17,546 nucleotides of DNA. Origin: an uncultured Bacilli bacterium (lineage in GTDB: Bacteria > Bacillota_I > Bacilli_A > RF39 > UBA660). The DNA is taken from assembly GCA_934086355.1 (NCBI GenBank), contig CAKOID010000016.1:1-17546 (forward strand). The letters are read 5' to 3'. Within the stretch, counting starts at the first letter, position 1. Each line of letters starts with the position of its first letter. Below the pieces are notes generated by a model. The model did not search any database. It worked only from the letters and a program-made list of their open reading frames with translations, and was not told the DNA's origin. Both the position numbers and the translations under genes were made by a program. Positions 1 through 8,510 of this stretch are shown here, in pieces.

Positions 1-92
1 TTGTTTATTGTTTTCAAATTTATTATAACATTCGAAGGTCTTCTTTTTTTATGCTCCCCAAATAATTTTACACTATCAAAGATATTTTTTAT

Positions 93-121
93 TTGACAAC
101 TACAATATATGATGTTAAAAT
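93..121 (+). promoter_or_regulatory. Strong sigma-A-type promoter for a small RNA
   Basis: The -35 box TTGACA (93-98) is a perfect match. It is followed by a 17-nt spacer and the -10 box TAAAAT (116-121), one mismatch from consensus. A start point near 127-129 is expected. No open reading frame follows; a hairpin terminator lies about 75 nt downstream, so the promoter most likely drives a short noncoding transcript. In such AT-rich DNA a -10 by itself means little, but the perfect -35 at ideal spacing is harder to dismiss. Confidence 0.6.
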
Positions 122-132
122 TCTAAGTAAGT

Positions 133-160
133 AGAACATTTATTTATTAAATGTCCTACC
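133..160 (+). repeat. Left copy of inverted repeat flanking the small ORF
   Basis: The copy begins AGAACATTTATT and ends ATGTCCTACC. The same sequence occurs inverted at 349-374, with 21 of 22 outer positions identical and a shorter centre. This copy is itself nearly palindromic and forms the first hairpin of the candidate small RNA. Confidence 0.6.
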
Positions 161-172
161 CTTATGTGTAGC

Positions 173-204
173 GACATTTGTACTTTAGTACTATGTCTTT
201 TTTT
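173..204 (+). terminator. Rho-independent terminator of the small RNA
   Basis: The stem is GACAT plus GTAC (173-183) pairing with GTAC plus ATGTC (188-197), with a TTTA loop and a small asymmetric bulge. Seven T residues follow (198-204). The T tract is present only in the plus direction. Confidence 0.65.
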
Positions 205-232
205 ATTTACCAAAACCCCAATATAATTAATC

Positions 233-316
233 TTAAAAAAAAGAATATATGATTTTAATAAAAAATATAATAATTATTCTATCCAATATTTCTAAAATAA
301 ATGAATAAAACTTCAT
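233..316 (-). CDS. Small hydrophobic peptide (27 aa), possible type I toxin
   Basis: This is a 27-codon reading frame: ATG at 316-314, TAA at 235-233. A good ribosome binding site (AAGGGAG, 331-325) lies 8 nt before the ATG. The peptide starts MKFYSF and is dominated by Ile and Phe, with one membrane-length hydrophobic stretch broken only by E9, D12, R13 and K21. An in-frame ATG at 334 exists but has no ribosome binding site. Size, hydrophobicity and the convergent small RNA resemble Fst/TxpA-type type I toxins in organisation, though I see no sequence match to a named family. Ile/Phe-rich short frames also arise by chance in AT-rich DNA; the ribosome binding site and the flanking repeats are the main arguments that it is real. 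Confidence 0.4.
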   Translation of the reverse strand: MKFYSFILEILDRIIIIFFIKIIYSFF

Positions 317-348
317 AATTATTACTCCCTTCATATTTAAATATAAAA

Positions 349-374
349 GGCAGGACATAAACAATAAATGTTCT
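349..374 (-). repeat. Right copy of inverted repeat flanking the small ORF
   Basis: Read on the minus strand this begins AGAACATTTATT and ends ATGTCCTGCC, matching 133-160. It lies in the leader of the small hydrophobic ORF. In a transcript covering both copies, the leader could pair with the 3' end over more than 20 positions, closing the mRNA on itself. Confidence 0.6.
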
Positions 375-399
375 GGTTATATATACTACACCAGAACAT
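361..399 (-). terminator. Probable terminator of the Tad-like operon (alternatively an operator)
   Basis: A perfect 10-bp inverted repeat, ATGTTCTGGT (368-377) and ACCAGAACAT (390-399), has a 12-nt loop. On the minus strand it is followed by the T-rich stretch TTTATTGTTT, about 50 nt after the stop of the last operon gene. The loop contains TATATA, so the palindrome could instead surround a -10 element of the small ORF. I see no convincing -35 for that. Confidence 0.5.
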
Positions 400-446
400 A
401 TAAGTATTTTGTCGAATAAAATCATACAAATAAAAAAATATGTTAA

Positions 447-1229
447 TTAAAACATATTCATTATTGAAATAATTAACAGTAACATTACTCCAACACCAGT
501 ACAAACCAACATTACCATTGTTTTACTTTCCATCTTTTCAAGTCTATTCTTATATCTAGTTTCTCTTGCTTTTTGTTGTAAACTAGAAATAGATCTAGAA
601 AATTGAAGTAATTGTTCTTGTTTTCTTTCTTGACTTCCAAGACCTAATCTATATAAAAGTCTCATCATTCTCATAGAATCTCTAACAGGATATTCTTTAG
701 CAAAATCCATATAAGGAGTAATACTAGAATCACCTGCATTTATTTTTTGTAACAATTCTTTTAAACCTTCTTGAAATATTTTAGGAGCATCCTCAATACT
801 CTTACCTATCGCAACTGGAACAGTATAATGTTGAATTAATATTTCTAAACTTTTTAAATAATATGGAAGCATAGAATCTATTTCATGCAAATGAGCTTTA
901 TAATAATTTTTAAGTTTTATATAGCTCAACTTAAACATTCCAAAACCAGCAACTATAGAAATAATAACTTTAGTATAATCTAAATTATTGATAAATAAGA
1001 ATATACAAAGTACCATAACTATAGCACCATCTCTTATTCTTCCAGAAAATAATCTATCTGAATCTATACCATCACCATATCTAGCTTTAAGTAAAAATTC
1101 ATAATCACTTTCTTTTAAAGTTTTAAAATACTCTTGATTATCTTTAACAAATTTATTTAAATTAACACTACCAGTTACTTGTAACACAATAAATATCAAA
1201 ATTAAAATAATACCAGCTTCTATTAACAT
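447..1229 (-). CDS. TadC-like T2SSF-family platform protein
   Basis: This is an inner-membrane platform protein of a Tad/type IV-like pilus or type II-like secretion machine, expected to sit beneath the filament and contact the ATPase. Hydrophobic segments lie at about residues 2-19, 67-99 (two passes with a short turn) and 236-258. A cytoplasmic helical domain between them (about 110-230) carries the 'SLEILIQHY...SIEDAPKIF' type pattern of T2SSF domains. At 260 aa it is within the usual TadB/TadC range. The start is 2 nt after the stop of the preceding T2SSF gene, so translation is probably coupled. It is the last gene of the operon. The assignment as TadC rather than TadB rests on gene order and is uncertain. 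Confidence 0.75.
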   Translation of the reverse strand: MLIEAGIILILIFIVLQVTGSVNLNKFVKDNQEYFKTLKESDYEFLLKARYGDGIDSDRLFSGRIRDGAIVMVLCIFLFINNLDYTKVIISIVAGFGMFKLSYIKLKNYYKAHLHEIDSMLPYYLKSLEILIQHYTVPVAIGKSIEDAPKIFQEGLKELLQKINAGDSSITPYMDFAKEYPVRDSMRMMRLLYRLGLGSQERKQEQLLQFSRSISSLQQKARETRYKNRLEKMESKTMVMLVCTGVGVMLLLIISIMNMF

Positions 1230-1231
1230 AT

Positions 1232-2128
1232 CTATTCAACCCCCGTATCTTCATTATAAAACTTAATACCCTTAAGTAAGAAGAAAGAGTTAAGTATTAT
1301 TATCAAATGTAATATGATTTGAACATACCATTCTTTTAACATATTTAAGTAATTTGAACCACCTAATAAAAACTGTATTAACATAACTAACAAATATAAA
1401 GCTAAACCAAATGTTAAAAATTTAGTATAAAATGTTTTTCTATCCATTTTATCTCTATAAACACCTTCTACTAAAGCATCTATATCAAGCATCATATTTT
1501 CCAAACTTTCACCACTATCCTTAGCTCCTTCATTAGTAATTTGTAAAAATAGTTGATGCATATTCTTTACCATATAATATGGATATTTTTTATTAAACCA
1601 ATTAATACTTTCATCTATAGTTCCATTTTTATATGACATATCTATCATATGCTTTACATCACTTAATACAGGTTCCTCAAGTATTCCACTCTCAACAACA
1701 CCTTCAAGTGATTTAACAAAAGACTGTGTTGTATTAAATTCCATTATTACATTTGTACAATAAGTTTGAATACATTCAAATAAATATTCACTATAAACTC
1801 TTTTATATTTCAAAACAGTTAAATATGGAATAAAAGCAGTAGCAACTAAGCCATAAATAATAGCCCAAGTCAAACTTCTAAAATATAAGAATGCTACTCC
1901 ACCACCACCTACTAGAAATAATATAAATTCAATAGTATATTGTTTAGCATCAAAAGTTTGTCCTAATTCTTTAGCTTTTTCTTTAACATCATCATAATTA
2001 TACGGAATTATTTTTGACATTAATTTTTTATAACCACTTTTAACACTTCCACTTACACTATCATTTTTACCAAATCTAGTAATAAGTACAAATATAGTTA
2101 TGACTATAATTAAAATACTTTCTAACAT
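1232..2128 (-). CDS. TadB-like T2SSF-family platform protein
   Basis: This is a second inner-membrane platform protein, 298 aa, probably forming a heteromeric platform with the next gene product. It has an N-terminal membrane helix (about residues 2-17), a pair at 66-107, and two C-terminal helices (235-256 and 268-288). The cytoplasmic domain (about 110-230) includes 'LFLQITNEGAKDSGESLENM', typical of T2SSF proteins. The gene begins 17 nt after the CpaF-like stop, preceded by an AAGGGTGG ribosome binding site. Tandem T2SSF genes directly after a CpaF-type ATPase are the hallmark of Tad loci, which supports the role. Confidence 0.8.
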   Translation of the reverse strand: MLESILIIVITIFVLITRFGKNDSVSGSVKSGYKKLMSKIIPYNYDDVKEKAKELGQTFDAKQYTIEFILFLVGGGGVAFLYFRSLTWAIIYGLVATAFIPYLTVLKYKRVYSEYLFECIQTYCTNVIMEFNTTQSFVKSLEGVVESGILEEPVLSDVKHMIDMSYKNGTIDESINWFNKKYPYYMVKNMHQLFLQITNEGAKDSGESLENMMLDIDALVEGVYRDKMDRKTFYTKFLTFGLALYLLVMLIQFLLGGSNYLNMLKEWYVQIILHLIIILNSFFLLKGIKFYNEDTGVE

Positions 2129-2145
2129 TAATTATAACCACCCTT

Positions 2146-3228
2146 CTAATCTTCTTCTCCCTTATTAACACTACCTAATCTAAATGTATCATCAGGTAAA
2201 ACAACACCTTGTATGCTTAAATAATCAAGTAAATATTTAGTAGGATTTTGTATTTGATATTTACCATTCATAAATTTTTTATAAATTATATTCTTCTTAG
2301 CATGATTTTTTTCATTAACATAAAATTCACAAACTTCAAATATTTCTCTTTGAAATCTATTTAATTCTTTACTAAAATATCCTTTAACATATACACCAAT
2401 TTGTACATATCTATGAATACTTGATAAGAATTGTTCTATATCTTGACTACTTTCCATCAAACTATACATACGCATAGGAATACTACTTGCTTTATCACTA
2501 TGTATAGTAGATAAAATATTATGTCCAGATGAAATACTATTACGTACAGCCATAACAGCCTCTGCACTACGTACTTCTGATAACAATATCCATTTAGGAT
2601 TCTGTCTCATACAACTAACAAGTACATCACTATAACTAGCAATATTATTTGTTTTAACAGCAACAATATCTCTATGAGGAAATATTTTGTCTAAATGTAA
2701 TTCTAATGTATCTTCTATAGTAATAATTTTTTCATTTTCTTTAGTATAACTTGCTAAATATTTAACTAATTCAGTTTTACCACTACCAGTTTCTCCACTT
2801 ACAATAATGTTACAATGACCTTCAACACATTTAATTAAAAAATCATGTATCTCAACTGTAGTATATCTCTCATTAATTAATTTATCTTTATTAAGTCTTA
2901 TCTTAGCAGGAGTTTTACGTATAACACAAGCAATACCATTAGTGCTAATAGATTCATGTATAAAGTTCATACGTAACTCAGCACTTTCAGCGTCCAAGAA
3001 TGGAGAAGCCATATTAAATGTCTTCCCCATTACATTAGAACATTGAAACGCCAACTTCTCCATCATTGCATTATTAATATCAGGTCTATCAACTTGATAT
3101 ATTCCCTTAGTCAATGATTTAAGCCATACTTGTCCACCATTACTATATGAAATATCTGTAATATCATCAGTCTCTAAAAATTCCTTTAAAGGTCCAAAAT
3201 CTAATTGAGAAAACACAGCATCATTCAT
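2146..3228 (-). CDS. cpaF: CpaF/TadA-type secretion ATPase (T2SSE/VirB11 family)
   Basis: This is a cytoplasmic hexameric ATPase that would power assembly or secretion through the platform proteins encoded just downstream. The Walker A motif GETGSGKT is at residues 145-152. The acidic pair ED is at 172-173 (IITIEDTLEL). Walker B is WILLSE at about 213-218 with Glu218. The His box is 'GHNILSTIHSDKA' with His236 and His243. An N-terminal domain of about 110 residues precedes the core. At 360 aa it is somewhat shorter than many CpaF proteins, mainly at the N-terminus. The start has a modest AGGTGAT ribosome binding site and lies 10 nt after the CpaB-like stop. All key catalytic motifs are present, so it should be active. 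Confidence 0.9.
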   Translation of the reverse strand: MNDAVFSQLDFGPLKEFLETDDITDISYSNGGQVWLKSLTKGIYQVDRPDINNAMMEKLAFQCSNVMGKTFNMASPFLDAESAELRMNFIHESISTNGIACVIRKTPAKIRLNKDKLINERYTTVEIHDFLIKCVEGHCNIIVSGETGSGKTELVKYLASYTKENEKIITIEDTLELHLDKIFPHRDIVAVKTNNIASYSDVLVSCMRQNPKWILLSEVRSAEAVMAVRNSISSGHNILSTIHSDKASSIPMRMYSLMESSQDIEQFLSSIHRYVQIGVYVKGYFSKELNRFQREIFEVCEFYVNEKNHAKKNIIYKKFMNGKYQIQNPTKYLLDYLSIQGVVLPDDTFRLGSVNKGEED

Positions 3229-3238
3229 ATATTATCAC

Positions 3239-4087
3239 CTAGTTTCCACTATTATTGTTATTATTTAAATCATTCATAGTTGTAGAAACATCAATTTCAT
3301 CACTTAATTCAGACACTTTAGCAAGTATAAAATCAACTAATTCTTGTTTAGAAACTTGAGTACCATTTTCAGTATCTCCTTCATTTCTATATTGAGCATT
3401 TCTAGGTACTGGAACTATTTCTATTCCACCAACAAAACTTGCTTCACTTAATAACATAAATAAGTTATCTTTAACAGCAAACAACAATTCTCCACTGCTT
3501 CTCTGTGTTTGACTATCAGCAAATACATCATTACCACTAGAATCTCTTACAGATAATACTTTAATACTTTCAATAAACTTACCAAAAATAACTTTTCCAT
3601 TATCATCAGTAGCTTTTAAATATAAATCTATAAAATTACCAGGCATAATTGAATTACCATAAGTGCTATGACTATTAACACCTAAACTAAATATTGTTGC
3701 ACCCTCATCAATATCATCAAAAGCAGTATCAGGTATCTTATCTTTTTCTACTAATTGTGATTTATAAAATAATCCACCTTCAGGTATAACAGTATCATAA
3801 TTTACATACCATTCTTTTGACATAATATATTGTTTACTAGTAACTAAATCTTGTGTTTGTTCAACAAATGCTCCACTTACTTTTATAGTACCAACATTTT
3901 CAGCCTCAACTTTACTCTTTGGTTCCATACGCTTTAATGCATAAGGTACATTAACTGGTTGTACAGCTTGTTTTATTCTATAGTTATAACCTACCAAAAG
4001 TACAGCAACGCCAGCCAAAACGCATAACACAGTTACAGTATTTTTGTTTCCTAAAAATCTTTTTAATTTTAACATTATATTTCCCAT
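3239..4087 (-). CDS. cpaB: CpaB/RcpC-like pilus assembly protein with SAF domain
   Basis: This is a membrane-anchored extracytoplasmic protein of Tad-type systems. One N-terminal transmembrane helix (about residues 17-34) is followed by an SAF-like region (about 45-115: 'VPYALKRMEPKSKV...IPEGGLFYKSQL') and a C-terminal RcpC-like part containing 'IMPGNFIDLYL'. The C-terminus is Asn-rich and probably disordered. At 282 aa it fits CpaB proteins. The start is preceded by a perfect AGGAGG. It follows the 348-aa gene after a 53-nt gap, the longest internal gap of the operon, and directly precedes the ATPase, the normal cpaB-cpaF order. The family call is sound; the exact role in this organism is inferred. 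Confidence 0.8.
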   Translation of the reverse strand: MGNIMLKLKRFLGNKNTVTVLCVLAGVAVLLVGYNYRIKQAVQPVNVPYALKRMEPKSKVEAENVGTIKVSGAFVEQTQDLVTSKQYIMSKEWYVNYDTVIPEGGLFYKSQLVEKDKIPDTAFDDIDEGATIFSLGVNSHSTYGNSIMPGNFIDLYLKATDDNGKVIFGKFIESIKVLSVRDSSGNDVFADSQTQRSSGELLFAVKDNLFMLLSEASFVGGIEIVPVPRNAQYRNEGDTENGTQVSKQELVDFILAKVSELSDEIDVSTTMNDLNNNNNSGN

Positions 4088-4140
4088 CTTATTCCTCCTA
4101 TATTATATACCATAATAATACTATATTTTAATAAACTTTT

Positions 4141-5187
4141 CTAGTCATAATCGTAATAAAAATCAATTTTATATTTAATACCTATCATACATGTATTATA
4201 ATAAGGTGTTTCTTCACAAGTATTTCCATTACAATTGTCCAAATACTCACTAGTACTATTCAAATAATTTGAGGCACTGGCCTTCTTTCTATATTTTTTC
4301 ACTACTCCACCAGTATTACTTTCATTAAAACGACCACTATCTTTACAACTATAATCCAATCCATATGTTAAATATTTTTTACCATTATCACCATCAACGA
4401 CTGATATTCTTACATTCTCTACATTAGCAAAAAAATTACCATAATTAATACCATTTATTTTATTAATTGAACTAGTATTTAAAGTATATTCATAAGTTTC
4501 ACTAAAATTATCTTTCCATTTTTCAAAATCACTATTAGTACTTAATGTATTTAAAAAATGTACATCTAATATTTTAATTTTATTTTTATCAAAACTTAAT
4601 CCTTGTGCCACTATTTTATCTTTTATCTTTGTTACAACACTAGAACTATCTGAAAAATTTAAAGGAACCTTATTTGTTACTGCACAATATTTAATACCAT
4701 CTTCTTCTCTATATTGATCCTCAACACTACAATCACCATAAGGTATTGAATAAAATATAAAATCATCCTCATCTGCAAAAATGTTATTATTAGATTCAAG
4801 TATAGCATCATATGAATTTACAACATCAATATTAGTAGCATCACCAGCAATATTAAAATCACCAGTATTGGTTGTTACTCTAATACTTACACTAGGTGGA
4901 TTCTCATATATTGAATAAAAATCTAGCTTATATGTATTAGTTTTAGAAACAGTTTCAGCAAATCTTCTTATAAAAACTTCAACAAATTTTTCTGTATTTA
5001 TTCTTACTTCACCATATTTTTTATAGTAACTCCAATCTATAGAATCATGCATAGATGCATTCGTTACTTCTTTTAATAAATAATAATCTTGTTGATTACT
5101 TGTTACCATATTAGACATTAATATCATAACAGTACTAACCATTATTCCAAGTAAAATTAAATAATATCCCCACATAGATTCTTTCAT
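4141..5187 (-). CDS. Pilin-like membrane-anchored protein of the Tad-like operon
   Basis: The protein has 348 aa. A short charged N-terminus is followed by a membrane helix (about residues 7-28), a 'NQQDYYLLKEVTNASMHDSIDW' segment and a long extracytoplasmic domain. This architecture resembles TadE/TadG-type minor pilins, and I recall a family of unknown function (DUF5411) with this N-terminus in uncultured Firmicutes; that recollection is uncertain. Cysteines occur in close pairs in the exported part, including several near the C-terminus (NCNGNTCEETPYYNTC), suggesting disulfides. The start overlaps the preceding stop as ATGA, with GGAG 7 nt upstream, so translation is coupled. No leader peptidase motif is obvious. 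Confidence 0.65.
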   Translation of the reverse strand: MKESMWGYYLILLGIMVSTVMILMSNMVTSNQQDYYLLKEVTNASMHDSIDWSYYKKYGEVRINTEKFVEVFIRRFAETVSKTNTYKLDFYSIYENPPSVSIRVTTNTGDFNIAGDATNIDVVNSYDAILESNNNIFADEDDFIFYSIPYGDCSVEDQYREEDGIKYCAVTNKVPLNFSDSSSVVTKIKDKIVAQGLSFDKNKIKILDVHFLNTLSTNSDFEKWKDNFSETYEYTLNTSSINKINGINYGNFFANVENVRISVVDGDNGKKYLTYGLDYSCKDSGRFNESNTGGVVKKYRKKASASNYLNSTSEYLDNCNGNTCEETPYYNTCMIGIKYKIDFYYDYD

Positions 5188-8100
5188 GGCGTTACTCCTT
5201 CATTAACGTTTCTATATAAACAATCATAATAATTAGATTCATTTCCTTTAAAACTACTACACTCATCTCCAGTATTATTAGTTAATTTATCTAACGTAAT
5301 CCACTGACCATTAATATAATATTTTCTTTTTGTTCTACCAGTTGTATTAGCATTTACTCCACTTACATTCATACTTGGACCCAAGTTTCCATTAACAAGT
5401 CCATTTAAAAATATACTCTCACACTCCATACCTAAACCATTACAATTTTTAGACCAATCAACATTATCATATTTTTTACCATCATTATATTTTCTAATCT
5501 GATCCAAAGTATTAGCATTTAACGTAAATGAATATTCCAAATTATTTGGATTATAAGTATTTTGATTTTTTGATTTATTTTCAATAATTTTAATTAATGC
5601 TTGACCTTTTGCACTTGACCAATTTCCACCCAAAAGTCCTTTATCAAGTCTATTATTAGGATCTACATCATTAGTCGCTATAGGTCTTACAAAAAACGTA
5701 GTTTTATATTTCTTTTCGTTTTCAGTTTTATCTTTAGTTTCTTTATCCAAAGTAACTGCATCATTAGTAATATTATAAGTACATGAGTAAGTATTATTGC
5801 CACTTTCCATTAATTTATTCCTTACTTTATTTGACAAAACAGCCTCATTGCTTGTATCCATAACAAATTCTACATTTCTTGTTCCACTACTAGCAATTTT
5901 CACAGGAAAAACATTTCCTAATCTAATACTTTTATTGTTATAATTTTCACTAATACTTCCTGTATAGAAATTAGCATAATAATCATAATCTGTATGAAAC
6001 TCATAGTTAACTTTCTTAGTTCTAGTAACTACATGATAAGTACCAAAAGTATAAACTTCTTTAGTTTCATTAACATTTCCATAACTAATTGTAATTGCTT
6101 TTTTTTCATCACTTCTATATATGCTATCGTTATTATAATAAGGATCACCAGTAGTTAATTTAGCATCTTGATTTATAGTTGTATCCGAATCATATACCAT
6201 TTTAACACTAGGTTTTACAGTATAAAAACTATCGGTCGACACTTTACTTTCAGATAATGTTTCATAACAAGTATTATTCATTGTTTCTAATTTTTCTCTT
6301 TTACCTTTTGCTTCATCGTAAGTCATACTAGGAGTGTTCTTTATAGTATTTAAAGTTTCTGTGTTATTTAATTCTTGATGAATCCCATTATACAATTGAT
6401 TTTTTATATCATTCAATATATAATCATCACTCTCACCACGTTCTTTACAAAAAGAAACAGTTTTAGATTCATTACTAACAATTCCATTAGTAGAATCATA
6501 TTTTTTAGGAATAAACGTTCTACTATATTTTGGATAATAACACGTACTAGTATTTCCATGGATATCAGAACATTCAAATGAATGACAACCATTACCACGA
6601 TTTGAATTTTTTTCAAGGTCATCAAATTCTAATGTAGAAATATTTACAGCATTCTGATAATCAACATATGCTTTTTTCTCATTTTCTATTGCTTTATTAT
6701 AATCAGTTTCCCAATCATTAAATTTAAAAGTTTCTGTACATGTATAAGTAGATTTTACTTGTGGCGTATAAATTAATTGAAAATAAGTACCTGATTTAAC
6801 AGTTTCAAATATTGCAGGATAAGTATAAGCAAAAGTTTCTGTACATTTCATAGGACAATATTTATTAATTTGTGTTCTATCTTTATAGTTAACACTTTCT
6901 TGATCATCAGTTGGTAAAATTTTATATTCATCTGTAACCTTAATAGTACTAGTTAATGTAGCCTGATATTCATTTGCATCACTACATGTTTTATGTATAT
7001 TAGAATAATTATCACCTATAACATTAGTAGCAATTTCATCATAACACGCATAATATGTGCCTATATCTCCACTTTCTACAGTATATTCAACATTACTTCC
7101 TGTAATTTTTCTACCATTTTCACAATCGCCATCTTTTGCCCAATATTTAAATTTAAAATTACCATTTTTTACTAATCCGTTACCATTATCAGTTGTAGTA
7201 ACATTAGGTAAAATGATCTTATCTCCAGCCTTAGTAAAATATCTACAAATTCCATTTCCAGCTGTATGACCCTCAGGACAAGAAATTCCATACTCAGTAT
7301 TTGTATCAGTATAAAAAACAATTTTATCTGTTTCATAACAAGCATAATAAGTAACATTTTCAGTCAAATTAAACGTGTATGTACTACGTACTCCACTAAT
7401 TCTATTATTAGGATCTGAACAAGTTGAATCTGTACTCCAATAAGAAAATCTAGCTCCAGTAGTGCTATTTACTAATCCTTTACCGTCATTAGTTTTTCTG
7501 ACTTCCGGTAAAGATATAGTAGTACTCTTTCCCTCAATAGCAGAATATTCACAAGTACTATCAGCACCACCATAATTGAGTGGACAATCAATACCATATC
7601 CATCTCTAGCTTCAAAGCGTATTTTAACTTTTTTTATTGGATCCATTTTAGTAAAATCAGACACTTTATCCGCACAATAATTATTATAATCCTCATAATC
7701 ACTTTCATAACCCTTCTCTGCTAAGTCTTTTTTATAACTACAAGCTTCATTTTTTAAAGCGTCAGAAACTTTACTTAAATAATCATCTAACCCAGTTGCA
7801 TATCCATCAACATAAAACAAAGCATACTTACAAGTATTTTCAGAATCGTTCGCCATTTCACCCGACTTTAATAATCCTGTATATCGAACAGTACCTTTTA
7901 CTAGTTTCATACTTTCACAATTACCAGGCTCACTATAATAATTATAAACTTTACTTTTATCAATATCGCCATAAGAAGATTTACAATTTTGAATATACCA
8001 ATTTTCATAAGCATACCAAAAATCTGCATATTTCTCTTCTATTAATTTTTTCATTTCGGGACAAGAACCACCATTATAGTACTTTACTTCCAATCTCTCA

Positions 8101-8510
8101 TTATCATAACCCTTATCAACACAAGTAGTATTATAATAATTAATATGTGATTCACTAGCATAATAATTGCTTTTTACAAAGTTTTTTTGTGCTTGGCATG
8201 CTTCAACCTTAATACTATTATCTATATATTCACGTCCAAGAAGCCAATCTAAAGTCGTAGCACATCCATTTACTGAATAAAGTGGATATCCTTCCTCAAC
8301 TTGATCCATACCATATACTTTAGTTTCACCACCAACATAACGATCACACCCAGAAATACTAATAGCTTTTTCATAAGAAACTTCATATTTTTTCCCACTA
8401 CTACTAACATTACTAACTTTAATATCTTTATTATTAATAAGAATAACACTTCCAACAATAAGTATAGCAAACACAACAAATACTATAATCTTATTTCTAT
8501 TATTAATCAA
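5184..8510 (-). CDS. Giant Cys-rich surface protein with InlB-type repeats
   Basis: The protein has 1108 aa. An N-terminal membrane anchor (about residues 7-26) is followed by an entirely extracytoplasmic body. Two tandem ~95-residue repeats at about 295-392 and 396-490 share 'IDCP/ISCP...C.Y...G....LP.V...(D/N)GKGLV...F.YW...C...YYACY'. They resemble Listeria-Bacteroides (InlB B-type) beta repeats but carry conserved cysteines. A second, older repeat pair lies at about 75-135 and 228-285 ('ATxLDxxL...EAC...YNxxC'). No LPXTG or C-terminal anchor is visible. It lies between the 227-aa and 348-aa genes with ATGA overlaps on both sides, so it is probably made in step with the pilus machinery. 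A tip adhesin or substrate of the system is the likeliest role, by inference from context. Confidence 0.7.
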   Translation of the reverse strand: MINNRNKIIVFVVFAILIVGSVILINNKDIKVSNVSSSGKKYEVSYEKAISISGCDRYVGGETKVYGMDQVEEGYPLYSVNGCATTLDWLLGREYIDNSIKVEACQAQKNFVKSNYYASESHINYYNTTCVDKGYDNERLEVKYYNGGSCPEMKKLIEEKYADFWYAYENWYIQNCKSSYGDIDKSKVYNYYSEPGNCESMKLVKGTVRYTGLLKSGEMANDSENTCKYALFYVDGYATGLDDYLSKVSDALKNEACSYKKDLAEKGYESDYEDYNNYCADKVSDFTKMDPIKKVKIRFEARDGYGIDCPLNYGGADSTCEYSAIEGKSTTISLPEVRKTNDGKGLVNSTTGARFSYWSTDSTCSDPNNRISGVRSTYTFNLTENVTYYACYETDKIVFYTDTNTEYGISCPEGHTAGNGICRYFTKAGDKIILPNVTTTDNGNGLVKNGNFKFKYWAKDGDCENGRKITGSNVEYTVESGDIGTYYACYDEIATNVIGDNYSNIHKTCSDANEYQATLTSTIKVTDEYKILPTDDQESVNYKDRTQINKYCPMKCTETFAYTYPAIFETVKSGTYFQLIYTPQVKSTYTCTETFKFNDWETDYNKAIENEKKAYVDYQNAVNISTLEFDDLEKNSNRGNGCHSFECSDIHGNTSTCYYPKYSRTFIPKKYDSTNGIVSNESKTVSFCKERGESDDYILNDIKNQLYNGIHQELNNTETLNTIKNTPSMTYDEAKGKREKLETMNNTCYETLSESKVSTDSFYTVKPSVKMVYDSDTTINQDAKLTTGDPYYNNDSIYRSDEKKAITISYGNVNETKEVYTFGTYHVVTRTKKVNYEFHTDYDYYANFYTGSISENYNNKSIRLGNVFPVKIASSGTRNVEFVMDTSNEAVLSNKVRNKLMESGNNTYSCTYNITNDAVTLDKETKDKTENEKKYKTTFFVRPIATNDVDPNNRLDKGLLGGNWSSAKGQALIKIIENKSKNQNTYNPNNLEYSFTLNANTLDQIRKYNDGKKYDNVDWSKNCNGLGMECESIFLNGLVNGNLGPSMNVSGVNANTTGRTKRKYYINGQWITLDKLTNNTGDECSSFKGNESNYYDCLYRNVNEGVTP

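Larger units (their letters stand above)
128..204 (+). ncRNA. Candidate ~76-nt small RNA with two hairpins
   Basis: A strong promoter (93-121) and a terminator (173-204) bracket about 76 nt with no coding potential. The first hairpin pairs 131-142 with 148-159 (GTAG and ACATTTA against TAAATGT and CTAC, one A-C mismatch). A short linker containing CCCTT follows, then the terminator hairpin. The RNA runs towards the small hydrophobic ORF at 233-316 on the other strand, so it would be antisense to the 3' part of that mRNA. Its CCCUU could form five pairs with the AAGGG of that ORF's ribosome binding site. I do not recognise a known RNA family. An antitoxin RNA is my preferred reading, by inference only. 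Confidence 0.5.

Noticed and set aside
34..50. GAAGGTCTTC followed by seven T as a terminator near the window start
   Set aside because: The palindrome leaves only a 2-nt loop; a foldable hairpin would have three pairs, too weak to call.
332..334. Upstream in-frame ATG for the 27-aa ORF (33-aa version)
   Set aside because: No ribosome binding site before it; the good AAGGGAG lies after it.
4088..4140. Internal promoter (TTAAAA-18-TATAAT) before the CpaB-like gene
   Set aside because: The start point would fall in the AGGAGG site, leaving no usable ribosome binding site in the RNA.
7796..8128. Plus-strand 110-codon reading frame opposite the 1108-aa gene
   Set aside because: His/Tyr/Asn-rich antisense frame, no ribosome binding site, fully inside a convincing gene on the other strand.
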